Assembly (NCBI RefSeq): GCF_035634895.1
Contig: NZ_DASQCC010000120.1
Location: 1-64,000, forward strand
From: Actinophytocola sp035634895
GTDB taxonomy: Bacteria; Actinomycetota; Actinomycetes; Mycobacteriales; Pseudonocardiaceae
DNA length: 64,000 nucleotides
Direction: 5' to 3'
Both the position numbers and the translations under genes were made by a program. Of the stretch, positions 53,901 through 63,000 are shown one piece after another; positions within the stretch are counted from its first letter, which is position 1, and every line of letters begins with the position of its first letter. The notes under the pieces are model-generated. The model did not search any database. It had not been told where the DNA came from and was given only the letters and a program-made list of their open reading frames with translations.

Positions 53901-55876
53901 TCGGCCTGCTCGGCGGGCACGGTCCCGGGCGCCAGCATGACCGCGTGCCGCGCGAGCAGGTACAGCAGCGCCGAGGGCGGCACGCCGTCGGCGAAGCCGA
54001 GCTGGTCGCGGATCGTGTCCTTCCCGCTCTCGGCGAGCCAGGTCAGGTAGTCGCGGCCGTCGGTGGTGTACGGGCGGATCCGGTCCGTCTCCGACAGTGG
54101 GCGGTCGTCGACCACCGGCGGGACCAGTGGCTCGGCCGCGTCCGCGAACAGCCCGCGCAGCAGCTCCGGGTCGGCCTCCTGGCCGGCGCCGAGCCGGGCG
54201 AGCAGGTCCCGGACGGGGTCGGCGAGCCCGGCCACCGCCGGCGCCGCGTCGCCCGCGGCCACGTTCTGGACGTAGCGGAAGTGGTACTCGGCCGAGGTCG
54301 GGTGCAGCGCCAGGATGTCCAGCAGGGTCTGGTGCCGGTCGGGCCCCGGCTCGTCGAGGTTGGCGACGTGGACGAGCGCGTCGTGCCATGACTGTGCCAC
54401 CTGCCTCAGCACCGCGTCGAGCGCGGTCCGGTGCGTCGCGGCGGCGGGGAACGCGAGCCGGGAGAACACGGTCGTCGGCAGGATCCCGTAGGGCTGGCGG
54501 CCGATCCGCACCGCGGGCAGCGGCCCCCGGCCGGACACGTTGGCGAGGAAGAACTGCCGGGTCTCCTCGACCTGCGCGGGCGTGAGCACGCCGTTCAGCA
54601 GCGCCGGCAGGTAGTAGCCCCAGGTCGCGGGCCACAGGGCGGTGTGCGCGGCCCGCGCGTCGCGCCGGTCGGTGCCCTCCGCGTTCGGCACCCCGGTCAT
54701 GACGGCCGGGGCGAGGCCGAGCAGCTCGGCGAACCACTCCCCGTCGGTCCTGGTCGTCCAGCCGGCCGCCGCGGTGGCCGGGGAGAGCGTCGCCGCCAGT
54801 GCCGCGTCGGCCTCCTTCCCCGGGTCCTGGCCGGCCGGGCGCTCGTCGGAGTTGTTGGTGGGCGTGCCCTGCGGCAGCAGGCTGAAGCCGGACGGGCTGC
54901 GGAGCTGGTCGGTGAGCAGGCCGCCCAGCGCGCTCGCCGTCTGCGCCGGCGTCGCCTGCTCGCGAAGCCCCAGCACGACGAGCCGGTCGACCTTGTCGCG
55001 GAAGCCGTCCTGCAGCGGGATCCGCATGCCCATGCCGGCGGCGACGGCCTCGTCGAAGCTCGTCAGCCAGCGCAGGGCGGGCGGCACGGACAGCGTGCCC
55101 GTCGCCTCGTCGATCCTGAGCTGGGAGGCCGCGGGCTCGTTCGGGTTCGGGCTGACCGCGAGCCCCTGGCGCACGGGCTGGCCGGTCTTCGCGAACACCT
55201 GGGTGCCGCCGGCGTACCCGAACACGGTGAACCGGTCGGGCAGCAGCGCGGCGGTGGCGGCGACGGTCCAGGACTGCGCCGCGATCTGGTCGGCGGCCAC
55301 CGTGGGCAGCACGAGGAAGGCCACCACGACGCCGTCGCCCGGTGTGGCGGGTGCGGCGTCCACCCCGGAGGGCCGCCGCGACCTGATGGCGGCCGCCCTG
55401 GTCTGGTTCTGGCCGACCGCCGCGAGCAACGCGATCTCGGCGGCCCGCCGCTTCGCGCGGTCGCCGTGCGCGCGCCACACCGCCGTCCAGTATGCGATCG
55501 TGGGCTGCCGGTCGTTCGCGGCGACCGGCTGCGGGCTCGTGACCACGAGCACGACCGCGCCGGCCGGGGTCCCGAGTGGACGGTCGCCCGGGTTGGCCGG
55601 CTTGCGGGTCTGGAGCAGCCAGCCGGCACGACCGGCGGGGATCCGCGCGACGAGCTCGTGCCACGCGGCCCGCTCCCCCACCGGCGCACCGCCGGAGGCC
55701 CACAGTGCGGCCCAGTACGCGTCCAGCGCGGCCAGCTCGGCCTTCGTCGGCCGCGGTTCGAACTTGTTCACCGACCACTCGTCGGGGAACACGCGGACCA
55801 GCAGCTCCGTCTGCGTGAAGCGGGTCTCGACGCGCACCGGACCCAGCAGCACCGGGAAGTCAAGGCTGAGCGGCAT
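50912..55876 (-). CDS. Giant protein of unknown function (1654 aa)
   Basis: A 1654-aa protein starting MPLSLDFPVLLGPVRVETRF; the frame extends further upstream but this ATG lies at the 3' end of the previous gene, overlapping it by 17 bp. No signal peptide and no membrane helix. Visible landmarks include RIGRQPYGILPTTVFSRL near residue 459, YLLARHAVMLAPG, and GYVHAPSPAHARTAAVLRAG with LRLALTIADG-type helices near 750-830. The C-terminal third is rich in long charged helices (ADLLARARKLVDELAARRDA, LLEKAERLLTT), possibly coiled coil. No enzyme motif recognised. It is the largest complete gene of the operon and overlaps both neighbours, so it is almost certainly made together with them. Confidence 0.85.
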   Translation of the reverse strand: MPLSLDFPVLLGPVRVETRFTQTELLVRVFPDEWSVNKFEPRPTKAELAALDAYWAALWASGGAPVGERAAWHELVARIPAGRAGWLLQTRKPANPGDRPLGTPAGAVVLVVTSPQPVAANDRQPTIAYWTAVWRAHGDRAKRRAAEIALLAAVGQNQTRAAAIRSRRPSGVDAAPATPGDGVVVAFLVLPTVAADQIAAQSWTVAATAALLPDRFTVFGYAGGTQVFAKTGQPVRQGLAVSPNPNEPAASQLRIDEATGTLSVPPALRWLTSFDEAVAAGMGMRIPLQDGFRDKVDRLVVLGLREQATPAQTASALGGLLTDQLRSPSGFSLLPQGTPTNNSDERPAGQDPGKEADAALAATLSPATAAAGWTTRTDGEWFAELLGLAPAVMTGVPNAEGTDRRDARAAHTALWPATWGYYLPALLNGVLTPAQVEETRQFFLANVSGRGPLPAVRIGRQPYGILPTTVFSRLAFPAAATHRTALDAVLRQVAQSWHDALVHVANLDEPGPDRHQTLLDILALHPTSAEYHFRYVQNVAAGDAAPAVAGLADPVRDLLARLGAGQEADPELLRGLFADAAEPLVPPVVDDRPLSETDRIRPYTTDGRDYLTWLAESGKDTIRDQLGFADGVPPSALLYLLARHAVMLAPGTVPAEQAEALTILAGLSTAKLERVFAEHLDCATYRLDAWRLGLVNERLAEMRAGQPAGGVHLGAYGWLEHVTRNTDPVDMVDVPADLTAVFGPGQLPHDRNNAGYVHAPSPAHARTAAVLRAGYLANAEPAEPGVFAVNLSSERVRLALTIADGMRQGQSLGALLGYRFERGLHDRDAGLDELIAGLRLKFPLRANKIDDTAIPPDDEAAPRSIEQVEARNVIDGLPLLRHVNALRDSAPPGTEHPDDYPFGFDDLTAASPAQVGHLRAEVNALRNALDAVADVAVAEGAHQALQGNTERASAALDAYAKEGLPPAPSVVETPRSGTTLTHRLGLQLTPGLDPDHGAPILGHNKPRAQAEPAVNDWLPTVLPKPSDVAALVTWRDEDGDTHSRTVTQADAGLSPIDLLWALRPADQAAMTDLDDRVLGVVIDDAKPRPDYELHIEYTTRVAGKVTLFEVSPLVAAVRTLLTTSRPLRQSDLTPAAGGAAVDRAADDAVSLPKKRPSAVLASLTGLIEDVADYVHDLGLLYPDGAPPARTAVLNGIDTFLIRYAKLAVTASGFGLVRSGWGELAQWRRGVFAELLAAVATLAARMATALAAANVLLDQEKKLPNSPAEPRFQLLEKAERLLTTRPAPRDQTANQMRNRVTGLRNTFAGGVTGLKQLAGTDKPNLSDLLKDVAAKLPPATADPQGLDLIPFQDRAVAFAADLLARARKLVDELAARRDAANKALQLHDTAATGPDRVRAATDALKALLGEDVLSVPEFTPPQAVIQQWRKARADSDKLVAHLRPARDFPVDDWLHGMARVREKPRLWEQAVVLSDALFGPSGLLGTGLPNRSDPDLSPVQLPFVQGDHWLGLEFAKDPKLPNQLGEDRLLFTAHYATGLSGDQQCGLLLDEWTEVVPAERETTGVAVHHNGPDSEPPQAMLLVVPPVRVAGGQWATADLVDAVTETFELAKTRAVEPAHLGATAFAHLLPATVLSAARPEETDLAVANLRWRAGR

Positions 55877-58800
55877 CCGGCAACATCTCCTGTGCGTGTA
55901 TGGCGACCAGGACCGGGGCCTGGAAGAGGATGTACGCGGCGTCGGCTGCGGACAGGTCCGGCTGCCACGGCATGACCCGCACGTCGTCGTCGCGCTGCAG
56001 GGTCTTCTCCTGGTCGTCCTCGTCGTGGTTGAACTCCTCGAGCGAGACCGTGGGGCCGCCCGCGAACCGGACGAACCCGTGACCGGCCGGGTCGACCCGG
56101 CCCCAGGACAGGTCGTTCCACACCTCGACGCGGGTCGGCGGGCCCGGCTGGTCCTCGTCGAGCCCGAACCGCGGGTCACCCGGCCGTTCCTTCAGCACGA
56201 AGAACCAGCCGAGGTCGCCGTCCTCGCCGCGGGCCTCGGCGGCGTCGAGGTCGAAGCCGAGCAGGTAGATGTCCGGCTCGACCTTGGCCTCGAAGACCGG
56301 CAGCCGGACCAGGCCGTGCGGCGGGGCGACGCCGTCGGGCAGCTTCGCCAGCGTCCGCTCGCCGCTCTTGTCCGGGTCGTCGACCTGGCCGGGCTTGTCG
56401 GGCCACTCGGCCTTGTGCGCGTACACCGCCGCGGTCGGGTACTTCCGCAGCAGCTCGCCGCGGATCACCAGGACGAGGCCGCTCCTGGGTGGCTGCTCGC
56501 CCGGTTTCGGCCTGGGGTTGGGGTTCTCGCCGAGCGCGGCGCCCGTGCCCCACTCGTGGATCGGCGGGATGTCGTAGAGCCGTTCGCGCCGCGCCGCCGC
56601 GGTCTCGTCCGGCCGCGGCGGCGCCGTGCGCGGGTCCCAGAACTGCCGGAACGGCGTGCCGCGCTGGTCGGTCGGGTACTCCCGCCAGAGCAGCTCGCGG
56701 GCCATCTCGTGGTTGAGGCCGACGAGGAAGGACTCGATGAAGCGGCGGTTGGGCTCCAGCAGCGTGATCGAGTTCGGCGGGAGCAGCCCGAGGTTGGGCA
56801 CGAAGGTGTCCGTCGACATCCTCAGCAGCTCGGTGTACATGGGCGTGTCGAACTTGGGGTAGGCCATGACCTCGGTCAGCTCGCCGTCCTTCGGCGCCAG
56901 CCGGGCGGGCAGGTGCACGGCCGCGACGATGTTGTCGATGACGGTCGTGTTCGCGTCGAGGCCGGTCAGCACGGCGGTGGTGGTGTCGGCGACGTCCAGC
57001 CGGGGCCGGGCATCCGCGTCGGTCCCGGCCGAGACGCGGAACGCCGGCCCGGCACCCGGCAGCCGCTCGGCCAGCCGTGCCGGCGTGACGAGGCCGGGCG
57101 GCGCGGCCAGTGGCGGCGCGGCGGCGACCTGTTCCTCGTCGATGCGGGTGAGGAGCGTGTCCAGCGAGGTGTCGAGGGTCCGCATCAGGCGCCCGCCCGG
57201 CCGGGTGATGCGGCGCATGGCCGGCGACACCGGCGCCCCCGCGACCCGGCTCCGCGACACCTTGAACCCGACGGCGACGACCTCGGCCGGCTCGGCCGCG
57301 CGTGCCCCGGCGGGCCGGTCGAGCACCTTGGGGTGGGCCGGCGCGGTGAGCGTGAGTGCCCGGCCGGACGCCAGTGGCTCGGCGGCGGCGCCGAGCTGGA
57401 CCGGGCCGGTTCGCGGCTCGATGTGCCTGCCGTGCAGGATCTCGCCGACCTCCCTGGCCAGCTGGGCGATCCTGATCCAGGCGTTCGCCCGCCGCGCGTC
57501 ACCGAGCTGCGCCCAGGCGGCGGCCATCAGCTCCTCCTGCCGCGCCTGGACGACCTTCGCGCCGAAGTGCGCGGCGACCCGGTAGCGCGGGTCGAGGTTG
57601 AGCCGGTGCACCCAGTTGCGCACCTCGGCCGCCGGCAGGTCGGTGCCGTCCGGCTTTTTCAGCAGCGTCGGGGTGAGCGCGTGCCAGCGCCCGTACAGCG
57701 GCGGGGTGATCACCGGGTCGACCTGGCCGGCCAGGTCGGGGATCTGCGCCGACAGGGCGGTGTTCGCGGTGGCGACCGCCTGGTGCTGGTACGCGTCGGC
57801 GAGGTTGAGCAACCCGGCCAGCGCGCGCTGCCACTGGTTCGGGTACGGCGGGGCGGGTGGGTCCTCGGGTTTCTGCTGGCCGTAGTAGTTGTCCCAGTTC
57901 TCGTACGGGTCGATGACGTCGTCCGCGCCGGTCAGCTGGAGCGCGCCGCCGAGCCGCAGCACGCCGCTCGGCACGGTCGGCGTGGTGAGCTCGGGCAGCC
58001 CGAAGCCCGGCGAGCGGTGCGCGTCCATGTCCCGCTGGCCGACCGGCTCCGCGGCCTCGACGGGCTTGAGCAGCCGGACCAGGAACTCGAAGTCGCCGGC
58101 GGGGCTCGTGGTGAACTGCCAGCGGTGGTAGTACGGCAGCCGGCCGGGCGCCGGCATGCCCGGCACGCCCCAGCTCGGGGTCGTCGCCGGGATCTCCCCG
58201 GGCTCGATGCCGAGTCCGGCCCGCCGGCCGGTCTCGAACGCGGGCACCACGAACGCGTGGTAGGTGGTGGTGGGCAACAGGTGCCGCGGGCACAGGATCC
58301 GCGAACAGGCACTGTCCGGGGCGGTCCGCAGCACCTCGGCGAGGGTGGACAGCACACCGTCCATGCCGCCGGGGGTCGCGTCGTCCACGTCGAGCCGGCC
58401 GGCCAGCGAGCCGTTGACGTGGACGTGCGCGAACGCACCCAGCTCCGCCGGCGGTTGCAGGGCCTGTGGTGCGGTGACGGTGATGAACGGCAGCGGTCCG
58501 CCCGCCGCGTCGCCCTCCTCGAACTCGGCCGGGCTCGCGTCACCGCCGGCGGCGAGCACGACCAGCGCGAGCCACGGGGTGAGCCGCCGGGTGGCGGCCG
58601 GCGCGGCCGGGCTGTAGCGCCAGGCGAAGTCCTCCTCGTAGAACTCGATGTGCGCCAGGTAGTTCGGCTCGAAGTTGGTGGCGTAGGGCGGCGGCTCCAT
58701 CCGCGAGATCGCCCTCGGGTCGATCCCGATCACGTCGCCGGGCCCGTAGAGCTGCACCGGTTGCTCGACCAGGGTGTGCGGAGCCTCGGCGCCGGGTTCG

Positions 58801-58925
58801 AGCGCGTCGCCGGTCACGTCGAGCTGGACCGGGATGGTCGCCCGGCCCGCGCCGGGCTCGCCGGTGATCCTGGTCGTGAGCCCGGTCCGCAGCCACGCGA
58901 GGAACGAGTAGGCGCCGTCGGTCAC
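55860..58925 (-). CDS. Large protein of unknown function (1021 aa)
   Basis: A 1021-aa protein with a GTG start at 58925 that overlaps the stop of the kelch gene (GTGA). No signal peptide or membrane segment. The N-terminal part (YSFLAWLRTGLTTRITGE, FEPNYLAHIEFYEEDFAWRY, LTPWLALVVLAAGG) leads to a conserved-looking block around residue 218, CPRHLLPTTTYHAFVVPAFE. The middle contains long helices (VGEILHGRHIEPRTGP), and the C-terminus is beta-rich (GLVLVIRGELLRKYPTAAVY, DGDLGWFFVLKERPGDPRF). No catalytic motif recognised. By context a component of the same assembly as its neighbours. Confidence 0.85.
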   Translation of the reverse strand: MTDGAYSFLAWLRTGLTTRITGEPGAGRATIPVQLDVTGDALEPGAEAPHTLVEQPVQLYGPGDVIGIDPRAISRMEPPPYATNFEPNYLAHIEFYEEDFAWRYSPAAPAATRRLTPWLALVVLAAGGDASPAEFEEGDAAGGPLPFITVTAPQALQPPAELGAFAHVHVNGSLAGRLDVDDATPGGMDGVLSTLAEVLRTAPDSACSRILCPRHLLPTTTYHAFVVPAFETGRRAGLGIEPGEIPATTPSWGVPGMPAPGRLPYYHRWQFTTSPAGDFEFLVRLLKPVEAAEPVGQRDMDAHRSPGFGLPELTTPTVPSGVLRLGGALQLTGADDVIDPYENWDNYYGQQKPEDPPAPPYPNQWQRALAGLLNLADAYQHQAVATANTALSAQIPDLAGQVDPVITPPLYGRWHALTPTLLKKPDGTDLPAAEVRNWVHRLNLDPRYRVAAHFGAKVVQARQEELMAAAWAQLGDARRANAWIRIAQLAREVGEILHGRHIEPRTGPVQLGAAAEPLASGRALTLTAPAHPKVLDRPAGARAAEPAEVVAVGFKVSRSRVAGAPVSPAMRRITRPGGRLMRTLDTSLDTLLTRIDEEQVAAAPPLAAPPGLVTPARLAERLPGAGPAFRVSAGTDADARPRLDVADTTTAVLTGLDANTTVIDNIVAAVHLPARLAPKDGELTEVMAYPKFDTPMYTELLRMSTDTFVPNLGLLPPNSITLLEPNRRFIESFLVGLNHEMARELLWREYPTDQRGTPFRQFWDPRTAPPRPDETAAARRERLYDIPPIHEWGTGAALGENPNPRPKPGEQPPRSGLVLVIRGELLRKYPTAAVYAHKAEWPDKPGQVDDPDKSGERTLAKLPDGVAPPHGLVRLPVFEAKVEPDIYLLGFDLDAAEARGEDGDLGWFFVLKERPGDPRFGLDEDQPGPPTRVEVWNDLSWGRVDPAGHGFVRFAGGPTVSLEEFNHDEDDQEKTLQRDDDVRVMPWQPDLSAADAAYILFQAPVLVAIHAQEMLPDAAQP

Positions 58926-60055
58926 GTGCCGCTCCGTTCGGCGGTCGCGGTGAGCTCGACGGGTGTCGCGGCGGCCGCCAGGCCGGTGCGGGCGACACCG
59001 CCGGCAACGAGCAGCAACGTGCCGGCCACGGCCGCCGCGAAGGCCCACCGGCCCTCGTCGAGCCCGGCGAACGAGGACCACGCGCCGGCCGCGAACTGGA
59101 GGGTGCCGCGGTAGCCGGCCTCGTTGTCGACGTGGTCGGCGCCGCCGAGCACCAGCGCCTTGCCCGCCCCGAACGGGACCGCGCGGTGGAACGCCCGGCC
59201 CGCCGGCATCGGGGCCGTCTCCTGCCACGTGCCGGCGGCGAGGTCGTACACCTCGGCCGTGGCGCGGGCGAACGGGTCGAAGCCGTCCTCGGCGGCGCCG
59301 GGTGCGCGGCCGCCGGCGACCAGCACGGTCGTGGCGGACAGGGCGGTCGCGGAGTGCGCGCCGCGGGGGTGGCGCATGGTCCCGGTGGGCGCCCACTTCG
59401 CGGTCGCCGTGTCGTACAGCTCGCAGAAGGCGAGGTCGGCGTCGGTCGTGCCGAGCGGCACGCTGCCGCCGCAGGCCAGCACCTTCTGCCCGTTCTGCAG
59501 CGCGACGGCGGTGTGCCCGGTGCGGGCGTCGGTCATGCCGGTCTCGACCGTCTCCCACGTCCCGTCGGCCGGGTCGAACAGCTCGGCCGAGCGCAGGGCG
59601 ACCACCCCGCCGCCCGCCCGCTGGCCGCTGCCGCCCGCGACGAGGACGAGCCCGTTGGACAGCGTGGTCGCGCTGTGCCCGAAGCGGCCGACCGCCATCT
59701 GCGCGGTGGCCTGCCAGGTGTTGGCCGCCGGGTCGAAGATCTCCGCCGTGCGCAGCGGGGCGCCACCCGGCGCGCTGATGCCGCCGGTGGCGAGCACCTT
59801 GCCGCCGGGCAGGCGCGCCAGCGCGTGCAGCTGCCGGGCCGTGCCGAGCAGGGCGGTCGGCGACCACTGGTTCTGGGTCAGGTCGTACACGGCGCTCTGC
59901 CGCAGTCCCGTGCCCGCGGCGTCCGCGCCGCCGGCCACCAGGATCTTCGTGGCGTCGAGCACGACCGGGGCGTCGTGCTGGCCGCGCCAGCAGGCGGCGA
60001 CGGCGTAGTCCGGTGCGGCCGACCATGCGTCGGTCGCGAGGATGCCGGTGGTCAT
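58922..60055 (-). CDS. Stand-alone kelch/galactose-oxidase-like beta-propeller
   Basis: A 377-aa protein; ATG at 60055 has GGAGGG about 8 nt upstream. It consists almost entirely of six to seven kelch-like blades, each of the form VLVAGG...A-E-(I/L/V)-(F/Y)-D...W: KILVAGGADAAG, KVLATGGISAPGG, LVLVAGGSGQRAGG, KVLACGGSVPLG, TVLVAGGRAPG, KALVLGGADH and LLLVAGGVA. No signal peptide, and no copper-radical or catalytic motif of galactose oxidase was recognised, so a protein-protein interaction platform is more likely. The blades correspond one by one to those at the C-terminus of the upstream giant gene. It starts 22 bp after that gene and overlaps the next by 4 bp. Confidence 0.92.
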   Translation of the reverse strand: MTTGILATDAWSAAPDYAVAACWRGQHDAPVVLDATKILVAGGADAAGTGLRQSAVYDLTQNQWSPTALLGTARQLHALARLPGGKVLATGGISAPGGAPLRTAEIFDPAANTWQATAQMAVGRFGHSATTLSNGLVLVAGGSGQRAGGGVVALRSAELFDPADGTWETVETGMTDARTGHTAVALQNGQKVLACGGSVPLGTTDADLAFCELYDTATAKWAPTGTMRHPRGAHSATALSATTVLVAGGRAPGAAEDGFDPFARATAEVYDLAAGTWQETAPMPAGRAFHRAVPFGAGKALVLGGADHVDNEAGYRGTLQFAAGAWSSFAGLDEGRWAFAAAVAGTLLLVAGGVARTGLAAAATPVELTATAERSGT

Positions 60056-60077
60056 CGAGGGGTCCCTCCGACTCGGG

Positions 60078-63000
60078 TCATGGCAGGTAGGTCTCCGCGG
60101 TCGTGGCGTGCTGGGCCGCGCCGGGCGCGGCGGGTCCGGTCAGTGCCCGGCCGCCCGCGACGAGCACCCGGCCGTCCGACAGGTCCACGGCGGGGAAGTC
60201 CCACCGGCCGGTGGCCAGTGCGCCGGTCGCGGTCCAGGAGCCGGTGGCCGGGTCGAAGGCCAGGACGTCCCGGTAGCCGGCGGTGGCGCGGGGCCGGCCG
60301 ACGCCGCCGATCACGACGGCGCCTCGCGGGGTGCGGACGCACCGGTGGCCGCGGCGCCCGCCGCCGGGCAGGTCGTCGACACGCTTCCAGACGCCGGTCT
60401 TCGGGTCGTACACCTCGGCGGAGGCGAGGCTGTCGACGCGGTACGGGACGGCCGGGACGGCGTCGCCGCCGGTGACCAGGACCCGGCCGTCGGGCAGGAG
60501 CGTTGCCTGGTGGCCCTTGCGTGCCACGGCGAGGCCGCCGGTCGGGGTCCATGCCTTCGTCGCGGGGTCGTACAGCTCGCACGAGCCGAGCGCCCGCTCC
60601 CCCGCGCCGGTCGGCACCGCGCCGCCGACGACCAGGACCTTGCCCGTGCCGAGCACCACGGCCACGTGCCCGGTCCGCGCCTCGGTCATCGCCCCGACGG
60701 CCGTCCAGGCCAGTGTCGCCGGGTCGAGCAGCTCGGCCGACGCCAGCGCGGCGCCGCGGTCACCCGTGCCGCCGGCGACCAGGACGCCCGCGCCGGCGGG
60801 CACGGCCGTGTGCCGGGACCGGGCGGTCGCGAGGCCGCCCGCCGGGCTGGACCACGTGCCGGTCGCCGGGTCGAACACCTCGACGCCGGCCATCGGCGCG
60901 CCGTCCGCGCCGAGGCCGCCGGCGACGACGACGCGGCCGTCGCCGAGCCGGACGGCGGTGTGCCGCCGCCGGGCCGTCGCGAGCGGCGCGGCCGGTGTCG
61001 CCCAGGTGCGGGTGACCGGGTCGAACACCGTCGCCGCGGCCACCACCGCCCCGGTCGCGTCGGCGCCGCCGGCGACGAGCACCTGCCCGGTGTTCAGCCG
61101 CACCGCGTCGGCCTCCGCGACCGCCACGGGCGGCGCGCCGGCGGCCGACCAGGCGCCCGGCTCGGCGAGCGCGCCGCCGGGCACCTCGGCCTGGCGCAGG
61201 ACGTGCAGCTGTCCGGCGAGGCCCGGGTCCGCGTGGACCCAGTCCGCCATGGCGTCCTGTGCGGTCGCCGCGCTGCGGAAGCTCGACGTCGTCGCGCTCG
61301 CGGTGGCCGGCGGGAACGCCTGCTGGTTGTTGCGCAGGTAGGCGACCACGTACCGGCTGCCGGGGACCCGCACGGTCTCCTCGGCCGAGAACGGCTGCCG
61401 TTGCTCGGCCTCCTGCCGCGACAGCGGCGATCTCGCCGTGCTGCTCCCCGCCAGGAGCTGCCCGAACACCGCGGGCGGCGGGCTGTACAGCCTCGGCCCG
61501 CGCCGCGGCCGCACGACCCGCACGGCCGTCGCCCGCACCGCGGCGACCTCGGACGGCGCCTCGTTGTCGATGATGTGCAGCTCGTAGCGGGCGCTGCGGC
61601 GCACGACCCGCGGCGACGCGATCGCGCCACCGGCGGCGACCAGCTCCAGGCCGGCGTCCTGGACCTCGTAGGCCGGCCGGGACAGCTTGGCCGCGTCGTC
61701 CATGTCCTGGAACTGGGCCATCGCGAACCTGTCGGCGGTGACCGACCGCCGCACCAGCCCGCTGCCGTCCGGCGGCGTGACCGTGAACCGCTTGCCGTCG
61801 CTCGGGCGCTGCGCGCCGACCCGGTCGAGCCGCACACCCAGCGGGATGGCCCGCTGCTGGACGAACAGCGAGCCGAGCGGGTGCAGCACCAGGTCATTGC
61901 CGGGCGGCAGCTGCCGAAGGGTGACCATCGGGTTGAACCCGCCGGCCGGCAGGCGCGTCTGCCAGCCCTCGGGCTTGCGCACCTCGGCGGCGAGCAGTTC
62001 GAGGACCGCGACCGGGGGCAGCGTGGTGGTGCGTTCCTCGCCCCAGCTGATGTCGAAGTCCGCGGAGATCTCGAAGAACAGCAACGAGATCGAGCCGCGG
62101 CCGTGTGCCCGCCACGGCGCGGGCCCTTCCAGCGTGAAGTTCAGGTCGATGCCGAACAGCCCGATGCCGAACGCCTTCAGCGAGACCCCGGCGGAGATCT
62201 CGACGACGAACGAGAACGGCGAGAACCGGAACAGCGCGTCGAAGCCGAGGTGGCCCTCCAGCCCGAAGTCGCTGAACCCCAGCCGCAGCTCGGCCTTCGC
62301 GCCGAACTGGACGGTGTTGCTGGTGACGGCGAAGTAGCCGGACACCCGGATCAGCCGGCCCGGCGAGTTGAGGATGTCGACGGAGATCCGCGGCGGCACC
62401 GGGAACGGCAGCGGCGGCGGGGTGAACGCGGGGTGGAACCCGCCGACGGACAGCACGAAGTCGGGGTTGTCGCCCCAGGCCACGAGCAGCCCCATCCCAC
62501 CCTCGATGGTCATGGTGAGGACACGCGAGTCGAAGAGCTGCGCGAAGAACCACAGCCTCGACCTGTCCACCTCCAGGGCGCCGACGAAGCTGACCCGCAG
62601 CACCAGCAACGCGACGTCCTCGCTGGGCAGCACGCACTCGAGCAGCCCGAGGATGGCGATGTTGCCCGGCGGGACCTCGATGACCAGCCCGAGCGAGACG
62701 CTCACCAGCGTCGGCGTGCCCCAGCCGATCTTCGCCATCGGGCCGACGAGGAACGTGCCCTCCTCCGGCGGGAAGAACCTGCGCAGGTCGCTGATGATCC
62801 GCGGCGCGTTCGCCACCACGTCCTTCGGGAACATCACCGACTGGATCGACCCGGTGACCACGCCCTCGACCAGCGCGTCGAGGTCCATCCTGCGGTTGAG
62901 CCCGAGGATCCCGCCGACCCCGAGCAGCTTGAACCCGAACCCGAGCTGGATCCCGGCCTGGCCGAACTCGGCGGCGAGCACGATCAGCAGCGAGAAGCCC

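Noticed and set aside
54642..59114. 1490-codon open frame on the plus strand
   Set aside because: Antisense to the two large minus-strand genes; composition (Arg, Gly, Pro, Val) shows no domain. The minus-strand genes have overlaps and consistent start sites.
58922..60055. Galactose oxidase enzyme
   Set aside because: The blades match kelch repeats, but no copper-ligand or Cys-Tyr cofactor residues could be recognised and there is no secretion signal.
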